Assembly (NCBI GenBank): GCA_017411585.1 | Contig: JAFQPV010000080.1 | Location: 1-26,162, forward strand | Direction of reading: 5' to 3' | DNA length: 26,162 nt | Source of the DNA: Clostridia bacterium | Lineage (GTDB): Bacteria > Bacillota > Clostridia > UBA1381 > UMGS1253 | Part shown: piece after piece, positions 17,014-23,434 of the stretch | Position numbering within the stretch: the first letter of the stretch is position 1 | How the letters are laid out: every line of letters starts with the position of its first letter | Notes under the pieces: generated by a model | The model's database searches: none | What the model was told of the DNA's origin: nothing | Seen by the model: the letters and a program-made list of their open reading frames with translations, nothing else | Program-made: the position numbers and the translations under genes

Positions 17014-18936
17014 ATGGAAGGTTATATTGCAATCGGAACGATTCTAAACGGTCGTTATGAGATAACTGAAAAAATCGGCAGCGGCGGTATGGCACATGTA
17101 TACAAGGCGCATTGTCATGTTTTAAACCGTAATGTTGCTATTAAAGTTTTGCGCGATGAGTATATCGGTGATGAAACATTTTCGCGTCGCTTTATCACGG
17201 AGGCACAAGCCGCCGCAGCATTAAGCCATGGCAATATTATGTCTGTTTTTGACGTTTGCAGTGAGGGAAGACTGCATTATATTGTTATGGAGCTGATTGA
17301 AGGCATTACTTTAAAGGAATATATCGATGCAAACGGTCCGCTGCCGTGGGAGACAGCGGTGAATTTTGAATTGCAGATTTGTGCGGCATTGGAGTGTGCG
17401 CATAAAAACGGTGTAATTCATCAAGATATTAAGCCGCATAATATTCTTCTTACACCGGAAGGTGTGTTGAAGGTAACGGATTTTGGTATTGCGCATGTAG
17501 CGAATGCATCGACGATTGTTGCCGGAGAGGCGGACGGTGTATTCGGTTCGGTGCATTACTGCTCGCCGGAGCAGGCGCGCGGCGGCTATACGGATGCTAA
17601 AACGGATATTTACTCTGCCGGCGTGGTTTTATATGAAATGTTGACCGGACGTGTGCCGTTCGATGCACAGACACCGGTTGCGGTAGCGCTTATGCATATG
17701 CAGGAGGATGCAATTGCACCGACGGTCTTGAATCCGGATATTCCGCGTGATTTAGAAATGGTTGTATGGAATGCGATGCGCCGCGAAAAGCATTACCGTT
17801 ATCCATCAGCAACGGATATGATTCGGGATTTAAATTATGTATTGGAAGGTATTCGTGTATATCCGGTCGGTGCACAGGAAGAAGAGGCGCCGCGCCGCAG
17901 AAAGAGCGCAGACAAGGATAAAAAGAAAAAGAAAAAGCCGGAGGAAAAAGGCGGCAAGGGCGATTTTTGGATTGTGCTGGGTTCTGTTTTTTGCGCATTA
18001 TTGCTCATCGGCGGTGTTTTCGGTTTGTATCTTTCCACAGGTGGTCAGTTTAATGAAGTAAAGGTACCGAAGGTGGTTGAGCTGCCGCGCGACGATGCGG
18101 AAATGCTTTTGGAAGAAAGCAAGCTGAAAATGCAGATTGAAGAAATTGTGTATGACACAAAGTACGAGTCGGGTGTTATTGTAGCACAGGTACCGATTGA
18201 AGGAAAAACCGTACAAAAGGGGTACACCGTTAAAGTTACCATAAGCGGCGGCTCTGAAGCATTAAAGGTGCCGAATGTTGTAAACATGGATGCCCAGGAT
18301 GCAATTGAAGAACTGGAGGAAGCTGGTTTTAAGGTAAATCACCGCTCGCAGTACAGCGCAGATTTGCCGAAGGATGTTGTTGTGCGGCAAACGCCGGCAG
18401 GCGGCAGTGACGGTGTGAAGGGCGATACGGTAATTATTTATGTCAACGACCGCGGTAACGACACGGCTGTACCGAGTGTCATTGGTATGACTACGGCAAG
18501 TGCAAGGGTGCTGCTTGAAGAAAAGGGGTTTGTTATCGGAAACATCAGCGAAGAAAAGTCCGCTGCACCGAGCGGGACGGTCATTCGTCAGGTGCCGGCC
18601 GCTGATGCAGATGCAGCGCCGGGAAGCAGTATTAGTCTTGTGGTTAGTGCCGGTGTGCTTGAAGGTGGGACTACAGCAAATCCACAGACACCGACGGATG
18701 AGAATGCAGTCGTATCCGGCGGGATTGAAACCGGGACAAAAACCGTGACCTTGTCTGTGCCGCAGGAAAAGGCGGAGACACAAATCCGTGTACTGGCAAA
18801 TGGTAAGGAAATCCATAATGCGCTGCACCACAGAAGTGAAGTGAACTTCAATGTTCAGGTGAGCGGTAAGGGAACTGTAGTTTTAGAAATTTTGCATGAC
18901 GGTGCACCGAAGAGTGTAATGAATATTAAAATGTAA
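17014..18936 (+). CDS. prkC: membrane Ser/Thr protein kinase with PASTA domains (PrkC/Stk)
   Basis: Hanks-type kinase that senses cell-wall fragments or lipid II through external PASTA domains and phosphorylates division, wall and translation proteins. The protein is 640 aa. Kinase domain 14-275: glycine loop IGSGGMAHVY, Lys44 (VAIK), Glu63, DFG at 156-158, SPE at 184-186. The catalytic loop reads HQDIKPHN (136-143) instead of the usual HRD, so the Arg is missing. The activation loop has few Ser/Thr. A Lys-rich linker (295-316) is followed by a membrane segment at about 318-340 and three PASTA units (about 347-414, 416-480, 484-546). A 90-residue external C-terminal domain has a beta-rich look and no recognised name. 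AAAGGGTGA precedes the ATG. Confidence 0.95.
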   Translation: MEGYIAIGTILNGRYEITEKIGSGGMAHVYKAHCHVLNRNVAIKVLRDEYIGDETFSRRFITEAQAAAALSHGNIMSVFDVCSEGRLHYIVMELIEGITLKEYIDANGPLPWETAVNFELQICAALECAHKNGVIHQDIKPHNILLTPEGVLKVTDFGIAHVANASTIVAGEADGVFGSVHYCSPEQARGGYTDAKTDIYSAGVVLYEMLTGRVPFDAQTPVAVALMHMQEDAIAPTVLNPDIPRDLEMVVWNAMRREKHYRYPSATDMIRDLNYVLEGIRVYPVGAQEEEAPRRRKSADKDKKKKKKPEEKGGKGDFWIVLGSVFCALLLIGGVFGLYLSTGGQFNEVKVPKVVELPRDDAEMLLEESKLKMQIEEIVYDTKYESGVIVAQVPIEGKTVQKGYTVKVTISGGSEALKVPNVVNMDAQDAIEELEEAGFKVNHRSQYSADLPKDVVVRQTPAGGSDGVKGDTVIIYVNDRGNDTAVPSVIGMTTASARVLLEEKGFVIGNISEEKSAAPSGTVIRQVPAADADAAPGSSISLVVSAGVLEGGTTANPQTPTDENAVVSGGIETGTKTVTLSVPQEKAETQIRVLANGKEIHNALHHRSEVNFNVQVSGKGTVVLEILHDGAPKSVMNIKM

Positions 18937-18958
18937 GTAGAGCTGTGCGGGGGTTCTT

Positions 18959-19825
18959 ATGGCGGATGGCGTAATTGTAAAGGGAATAGGCGGATTTTAT
19001 TATGTGCAGACCCAAGAGGCTGTGGTGGAATGTAAAGCGCGCGGTGTTTTTCGAAAAGAGGGACAAACGCCCGTGGTTGGTGACCGTGTGCGCATTGCAG
19101 AAAAAAACGGCAAGGGCAGCATCGAGGAAATCTATCCGCGTAAGAACATGTTGATTCGTCCGGCAGTTTCGAATATTGATCAGCTGGTGGTTACGGTTGC
19201 ATTGACCGATCCTGCCCCGAATTTGTTTTTGGTGGACTGTTTTTTGCTGCTTGGCGCGTATACCGATATTGATACGGTATTGTGCTTTAATAAAATGGAT
19301 TTAACGCAGGATGTATCGGTGGCAGAAATCTATAAGGCAGCAGGTTATGAAACCATTTTGACCAGTGTGCAAACCGGTGAAGGTGTGGATGCGCTCAAAG
19401 CGCGCCTGCAAAATAAGACGAGTGCATTTGCCGGGAATTCCGGCGTCGGGAAATCGAGTATTTTAAATGCGCTCGGCATTTCAGGTGAGATGGAGACGGG
19501 CAGTATCAGTGATAAAATCAAACGTGGCAGACATACAACGCGCCATGTCGAGCTTTTGCAGCTTGCCGGCGGAGGTTTTGTGTTTGACACACCGGGGTTT
19601 TCGAGCTTCGAAACACCGCAGATTCCGGCAGAGGAGCTTGCGGGCTGTTTTCGCGAGTTCGCACCTTATTTGGATGGGTGTCGTTTTCGCGGATGTGCAC
19701 ACGTGCACGAGCCGGATTGCGCCGTAAAGCAGGCGCTGGCGGACGGAAAAATCTCCGAAAGCCGGTATCAAAGCTATTGTACGCTTTATGAGGAACGCAA
19801 AGCCGTAAAGGCATGGCAAAAATAA
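18959..19825 (+). CDS. rsgA: small ribosomal subunit biogenesis GTPase RsgA (CpgA)
   Basis: Circularly permuted GTPase that checks late 30S maturation; in B. subtilis it is a PrkC substrate. The protein is 288 aa. An OB-fold N-domain (about 1-65) precedes the GTPase. G4 (NKMD, 111-114) comes before G1 (GNSGVGKSS, 159-167), and G3 is DTPGF (210-214); this order marks the permutation. A C-terminal zinc site uses Cys241, Cys246, His248 and Cys254 (CRFRGCAHVHEPDC). A G-rich stretch (CGGGGG) serves as ribosome binding site. It lies 22 nt after prkC, as in B. subtilis. Confidence 0.95.
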   Translation: MADGVIVKGIGGFYYVQTQEAVVECKARGVFRKEGQTPVVGDRVRIAEKNGKGSIEEIYPRKNMLIRPAVSNIDQLVVTVALTDPAPNLFLVDCFLLLGAYTDIDTVLCFNKMDLTQDVSVAEIYKAAGYETILTSVQTGEGVDALKARLQNKTSAFAGNSGVGKSSILNALGISGEMETGSISDKIKRGRHTTRHVELLQLAGGGFVFDTPGFSSFETPQIPAEELAGCFREFAPYLDGCRFRGCAHVHEPDCAVKQALADGKISESRYQSYCTLYEERKAVKAWQK

Positions 19826-19859
19826 TATATAATTATAGAAGAAACAGGAGTGAAAAATT

Positions 19860-20507
19860 ATGGTAAAAATTGCACCATCAATTCTGGCAGCGGATTTTTC
19901 GCATTTGGGTGAGGATGTGCTTGCTGCGGTGCGCGGCGGCGCGAAGTATATGCATATTGACGTAATGGACGGTGCGTTTGTGCCGAATATGTCCATTGGT
20001 CCGTGTGTAATTCAGAGTCTCAGACCGGTAACGGACGCGGTATTTGACGTACATCTGATGATTGACCGTCCGGAGCGCTACGTAGAAGATTTTGCAAAAG
20101 CCGGCGCAGATATTATTACTGTACATATTGAAGCAACACAGGATTTGGATGCATGCATTGATAAAATCAAGGCACTTGGCGTAAAGGCAGGTGTTTCCAT
20201 TAAGCCGGCGACTCCGGTGGAAGCGATTGCACCATACTTAGATAAGCTGGATATGGTATTGGTCATGTCAGTTGAGCCGGGCTTCGGCGGACAGAAGTAT
20301 ATGCCGAGTGCGGAGGAGAAACTTAGAAAGTTGAAGGCGCTTGCACCGGAAGGTATGGATATCTCCGTGGACGGGGGCATCAATTTGGAAAATATCACTC
20401 GTGTCGTGGAAAACGGCGCAAATACCGTTGTTGCCGGCAGTGCGATTTTCGGTCAGCCGGATATTGAGGCAACGACGAGAAAATTTGTGGAGACGGCAAA
20501 TCAATGA
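19860..20507 (+). CDS. rpe: ribulose-phosphate 3-epimerase
   Basis: Interconverts ribulose 5-phosphate and xylulose 5-phosphate in the pentose phosphate pathway. It is a 215-aa TIM barrel. The N-terminal IAPSILAADFSHLGED, the metal-binding MHIDVMDGAFVPN (His32, Asp34), DVHLMI (His65), VMSVEPGFGGQ and SVDGGI motifs are all present. AGGAGTGA precedes the ATG. The gap after rsgA is 34 nt. The stop overlaps the thiN start (ATGA), indicating coupling. Confidence 0.96.
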   Translation: MVKIAPSILAADFSHLGEDVLAAVRGGAKYMHIDVMDGAFVPNMSIGPCVIQSLRPVTDAVFDVHLMIDRPERYVEDFAKAGADIITVHIEATQDLDACIDKIKALGVKAGVSIKPATPVEAIAPYLDKLDMVLVMSVEPGFGGQKYMPSAEEKLRKLKALAPEGMDISVDGGINLENITRVVENGANTVVAGSAIFGQPDIEATTRKFVETANQ

Positions 20508-21115
20508 AAAAGTGCAACATATTGTGCGGTGGCGTGGTAGAGGATATTGCGCAGACTGCCGCACGTATAGATAAAGAGGCGTATACCATTTGTGCAGACA
20601 GCGGTTATGCTTATGCGGCGAAGCTCGGCTTACGTGCAGATGCTGTATTGGGCGATTTTGATTCCTATGCGCTGGAGCAGGTGCAGGAGAAAAACGTTAC
20701 GGTTTTTCCGGCGCGCAAGGATTACACGGATAGTGAGATTGCTGTTATGTATGCGCTGGAGCAGGGGTATACGGATATAACGCTTATCGGTGCGCTTGGC
20801 GGCAGAATTGACCATGCACTTGGTAATGTGCATTTGCTGCGTTACATTGCACAGGCTGGTGTGCAGGGAAGCATTGTGGACGGCGCAACACAGATGTGGT
20901 ATGAAACGAAAGGGCGATGCGTACAGGGGAAACCGGGAGATATACTTTCGGTCATTCCACTTTCACAAAATGGAAGTTATACAACGCGCGGTTTGGAGTA
21001 TGCATTGACGGCGCAGCCGATGCCTTTAACCGGTATCAGCAACGTATTTACGGCGTATGAAGCAGAAATTACTGCGCAGAATGCAACGTTTTTGCTGATT
21101 CATATAATTCAATAG
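20504..21115 (+). CDS. thiN: thiamine pyrophosphokinase
   Basis: Transfers diphosphate from ATP to thiamine to make thiamine diphosphate, the cofactor used by transketolase, which works beside Rpe in the pentose phosphate pathway. The protein is 203 aa. Family motifs are GDFDS (50-54), DYTDSE (73-78) and GGRIDHALGN (99-108), followed by a C-terminal beta-domain. The ATG overlaps the rpe stop. It is the last gene of the long operon; an intrinsic terminator follows within 15 nt. The N-terminus KKCNILCGG is slightly more Cys-rich than usual, without clear meaning. Confidence 0.93.
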   Translation: MKKCNILCGGVVEDIAQTAARIDKEAYTICADSGYAYAAKLGLRADAVLGDFDSYALEQVQEKNVTVFPARKDYTDSEIAVMYALEQGYTDITLIGALGGRIDHALGNVHLLRYIAQAGVQGSIVDGATQMWYETKGRCVQGKPGDILSVIPLSQNGSYTTRGLEYALTAQPMPLTGISNVFTAYEAEITAQNATFLLIHIIQ

Positions 21116-21125
21116 TAGAAAAGGG

Positions 21126-21160
21126 AAAAAGCACCCACAATATTTTGTGGGTGCTTTTTT
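21126..21160 (+). terminator. intrinsic terminator after thiN
   Basis: A perfect 10-bp GC-rich stem (21131-21140 with 21145-21154), loop TATT, is followed by six T (21155-21160). A5 upstream of the stem (21126-21130) extends the pairing and gives a T-run on the minus strand, so it could work in both directions. It closes the yicC-thiN unit and insulates mraZ. Confidence 0.95.
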
Positions 21161-21215
21161 GATGCTTTGGGCGAAGTGCACAAAAATAAAAAACTATTTT
21201 GTTCAAAGTAACGAA

Positions 21216-21229
21216 ATTTTCATGAAAAT
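21216..21229. repeat. 14-bp perfect palindrome upstream of the mraZ promoter
   Basis: ATTTTCATGAAAAT is its own reverse complement. It lies about 30 bp upstream of the -35 box at 21262. It could be a binding site for a dimeric regulator, or a chance palindrome in AT-rich DNA. Confidence 0.4.
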
Positions 21230-21232
21230 CCG

Positions 21233-21271
21233 AAAAAACGTAAAAAACCTTTAAAAAACTCTTGAAAAAAC
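21233..21271 (+). repeat. phased A-tracts upstream of and within the mraZ promoter
   Basis: Four copies of AAAAAAC start at 21233, 21242, 21253 and 21265, spaced 9, 11 and 12 bp, close to one helical turn. A fifth copy is at 21188. Phased A6 tracts bend DNA and often act as UP elements. The last one overlaps the -35 hexamer. Confidence 0.6.
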
Positions 21272-21290
21272 TGTAATAATCGTGTAAAAT
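21262..21290 (+). promoter_or_regulatory. sigma-A promoter of the mraZ division/cell-wall cluster
   Basis: TTGAAA (21262-21267), a 17-bp spacer and TAAAAT (21285-21290). The expected start is near 21297, giving a leader of about 100 nt before the mraZ start. It is the best promoter in the 280-bp region between thiN and mraZ. Confidence 0.78.
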
Positions 21291-21296
21291 TTCATT

Positions 21297-21336
21297 ACAG
21301 GGGTAAAAAGTGTTAAAAAGTGTTTAGAAGTGGAAA
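21297..21336 (+). promoter_or_regulatory. MraZ box: four 10-bp-period direct repeats
   Basis: GTGTT at 21310-21314 and 21320-21324, GTGGA at 21330-21334, and a weaker GGGGT at 21300-21304 lie exactly 10 bp apart. The two central units are identical (AAAAAGTGTT). MraZ proteins are known to bind such repeats (TGGGN type in E. coli, AAAGTG type in mollicutes) upstream of their own gene. Here the array begins at about the predicted transcription start, which fits repression. Confidence 0.75.
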
Positions 21337-21395
21337 GAAAATGACGCTTTTGTGGTAAAAACACCCGAATTCGGACCGGAAAAGTGGTGAGAGCT

Positions 21396-21836
21396 TTGTT
21401 CATAGGTGAATACAGTCACAATATAGACGCGAAGGGCAGAATGAGTATGCCTTCTAAGTTCCGCCGCGATGAGGCGGGTGAAATCTTTTATGTGACGCGC
21501 GGCACGGAGAAGTGCTTGTTTGTATATTCCCGTGAGGAATGGGCAAAGTTCGAGGAAAAGCTTTCCGCGCTTCCGATTACAACCAACCCGCAAGCAAGTG
21601 CATTTGCCAGATTCTTTCTCTCCGGTGCGGTAGAGTGCGAAGTGGACAAGCTCGGCAGAATCAACATTCCGGCTTACCTTCGCGAATATGCCGGCATCAC
21701 CAAGGATGTAAAGGTTATCGGCGTGCGCAGCCGTGTGGAAATCTGGGATGCAGAACAGTGGAGCCGTTATCAGGCAGAGGCGATTAACCTTGAAAATGTG
21801 ATGGCGAATATGAGCTCCATTGGTATGGATTTCTAA
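21396..21836 (+). CDS. mraZ: transcriptional regulator MraZ
   Basis: DNA-binding regulator of the division and cell-wall cluster, forming a ring of SpoVT/AbrB-like domains. The protein is 146 aa from the TTG at 21396, close to the usual length. The first repeat has IGEYSHNIDAKGRMSMPSKFR and the second has DKLGRINIPAYLREYA, each with the DxKGR/DxLGR signature. In-frame GTGs at 21384 and 21387 are possible starts. TTG is preferred because it gives the family N-terminus (M)FxGEY, with GGTGA 5 nt upstream. First gene of the cluster; rsmH follows at 16 nt. The repeat array in its leader suggests autoregulation. Confidence 0.93.
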   Translation: MFIGEYSHNIDAKGRMSMPSKFRRDEAGEIFYVTRGTEKCLFVYSREEWAKFEEKLSALPITTNPQASAFARFFLSGAVECEVDKLGRINIPAYLREYAGITKDVKVIGVRSRVEIWDAEQWSRYQAEAINLENVMANMSSIGMDF

Positions 21837-21852
21837 TCCGGGTGGTGAGCAA

Positions 21853-22785
21853 ATGAATTTTCATCATGTGCCGGTATTGTTTGAAGAATGCTTAAACGGT
21901 CTTGCAATTCGCGAAAATGGTATCTATGTAGATGGGACACTCGGCGGTGCAGGGCACAGCAGTGCGATTGCACAGAGACTTCGCGGCGGCAGATTGATTG
22001 GTATTGACCGCGATGCAAACGCAATCGAAGCGGCAAGCAAACGCTTAGAACCCTATGCAGACCGTGTGACGATTGTTAAAAATAATTTTTCTAATATAAA
22101 GCAGGTGCTTTCCGACCTGCAGATTGACAAAATAGACGGTGCGCTGTTGGATTTGGGCGTTTCCTCGCATCAGTTAGATGAGCCGGAACGCGGATTTTCC
22201 TATATGCACGATGCACCGCTCGATATGCGCATGGACCGTCAGGCACAAAAAAGCGCATACGACGTCGTAAACGGATACAGCGAAGAAGAGCTTGCGAGAA
22301 TTATCCGCACATACGGCGAAGAAAATTGGGCAAAGCGCATAGCTGCGTTTATTGCAAAGCGACGGGCAATGAACCCGGTCCGTACAACCGGTGAGCTTGT
22401 CGGCATAATAAAGGATGCCATCCCTGCCGGCGCAAGGCAGGAGGGCGGTCATCCGGCGAAACGCACATTTCAGGCGATTCGCATTGAAGTGAACGGCGAA
22501 CTTGAAATATTAAAGGATGCCGTAAACGATTTTACAGAGGTCTTAAAACCGGGCGGAAGGCTGTGTATCATCACCTTCCATTCGTTGGAGGACAGAATCA
22601 TCAAGGACGCTTTTTCGGCTTTGGCACAGGGGTGTACGTGCCCGAGAGAATTTCCGGTTTGCGTCTGTGGTAAACAACCGAAGGTAAAAATCATCACAAG
22701 AAAGCCGATTGTGGCTTCGCAGCAAGAGTTAGACGAAAATACACGCGCAAAAAGTGCAAAGCTGCGCATTGCAGAAGTTTTGTAG
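21853..22785 (+). CDS. rsmH: 16S rRNA (cytosine-1402-N4)-methyltransferase RsmH (MraW)
   Basis: Adds the N4-methyl group to C1402 in the 16S rRNA decoding centre, using SAM. The protein is 310 aa, typical. It starts NFHHVPVLFEECL; SAM-binding motif VDGTLGGAGHS (26-36), LLDLGVSSHQLD, RAMNPVRTTGEL, and FHSLEDRIIK near the end, with a CxC-type Cys cluster (GCTCPREFPVCVCG) typical of Gram-positive members. The frame extends upstream into mraZ, but ATG 21853 is chosen because it matches the family start and has GGTGGTGAG close upstream. mraZ-rsmH adjacency is nearly universal. Confidence 0.95.
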   Translation: MNFHHVPVLFEECLNGLAIRENGIYVDGTLGGAGHSSAIAQRLRGGRLIGIDRDANAIEAASKRLEPYADRVTIVKNNFSNIKQVLSDLQIDKIDGALLDLGVSSHQLDEPERGFSYMHDAPLDMRMDRQAQKSAYDVVNGYSEEELARIIRTYGEENWAKRIAAFIAKRRAMNPVRTTGELVGIIKDAIPAGARQEGGHPAKRTFQAIRIEVNGELEILKDAVNDFTEVLKPGGRLCIITFHSLEDRIIKDAFSALAQGCTCPREFPVCVCGKQPKVKIITRKPIVASQQELDENTRAKSAKLRIAEVL

Positions 22786-22812
22786 AGAGGGACAAAACGG
22801 AGGGGAAAAACA

Positions 22813-23295
22813 GTGAGAACAAGTGGTAATTTGGCGCTCAATCCTGCATACAGACCGGCGTATCAGCCGTCGCAGACCAATTTAAGAAAAAAGGCAGATG
22901 TGTCTGCACCGCGCTATGCAAAGGCAAAGAAGAAATCAAACTTGTTTGTTGCATTGGTTTATGTGGCTGTAATCTTTGCGATTGCGCTTTGTTTGGTGAC
23001 CCGTGAGGTGCGTTTGTACGAAAAGAGCAATCAGGTAAACGCACTGCAAAATCAGCTTGAGGATGCAGAGGCTGCGACAAAGCAGGCAATGGTTGCTGCA
23101 GAGCAGGCAATTGACTTAGACACCATCGAGACCAATGCGATGACAAAATACGGTATGAGCAAGCCGCAGCAAAATCAGACAATTTACATCAACGTCCGTC
23201 AGGGTGATTATGTGGAAAAAACAGCGGACAAGCATGTCGGCGAAAATATTTATGATGGTATCAGCGCAGTGTTTGGTATATTTGGAATTCGATAA
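22813..23295 (+). CDS. FtsL-like division protein (small bitopic, coiled coil)
   Basis: Small membrane protein in the ftsL position between rsmH and the class B PBP. The protein is 160 aa and starts with GTG, with GGAGGGG 7 nt upstream. A basic cytoplasmic N-terminus (1-42) precedes one membrane segment (about 43-63) and an external helix with heptad-like pattern (about 65-105). YGMSKPQQNQTIYINV follows, the usual end pattern of FtsL/DivIC-like proteins. FtsL links FtsB/DivIC to the septal PBP-FtsW pair. A further 30-residue tail beyond that pattern ends in a hydrophobic ISAVFGIFGI segment. FtsL diverges fast, so the call rests mainly on position and topology. Confidence 0.78.
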   Translation: MRTSGNLALNPAYRPAYQPSQTNLRKKADVSAPRYAKAKKKSNLFVALVYVAVIFAIALCLVTREVRLYEKSNQVNALQNQLEDAEAATKQAMVAAEQAIDLDTIETNAMTKYGMSKPQQNQTIYINVRQGDYVEKTADKHVGENIYDGISAVFGIFGIR

Positions 23296-23351
23296 GCTTA
23301 TATATGATAATGGCAAATCAATCTTGATGTTAGCCGCATATTCAGAGATAA

Positions 23352-23401
23352 AAAGGTTAAGGGCGATTTGAAGCAATCAAAGTTCTTAGCCTTTCTTTTT
23401 T
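23352..23401 (+). terminator. terminator or attenuator before the PBP gene
   Basis: Arms 23352-23361 and 23385-23394 pair over 10 bp (one G-U). An inner 5-bp hairpin (23367-23371 with 23377-23381) lies inside the loop. C and six T follow (23396-23401). It stands in the 139-bp gap between the FtsL-like gene and the PBP gene, inside an otherwise tight cluster. An upstream TTAGCC (23330-23335) repeats part of the right arm and could pair with the left arm instead (23355-23360). Confidence 0.68.
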
Positions 23402-23434
23402 CATTGTTGGGCGTGTGGGAGGCGCTTAGGTAAG

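Noticed and set aside
19828..19833. A perfect TATAAT between rsgA and rpe
   Set aside because: No -35 box at 16-18 bp and no extended -10. The stretch is simply AT-rich. A weak internal promoter cannot be ruled out.
21162..21254. A 30-codon frame starting right after the thiN terminator, considered as a small sporulation peptide such as SpoVM, which follows thiN in B. subtilis
   Set aside because: The peptide does not resemble SpoVM, has no ribosome binding site, and the ATG touches the T-run of the terminator.
23281..23308. A promoter at the 3' end of the FtsL-like gene (TTTGGA and TATGAT)
   Set aside because: The -35 box matches only three of six consensus bases, and the spacer is 16 bp. 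It is too weak to call from sequence.
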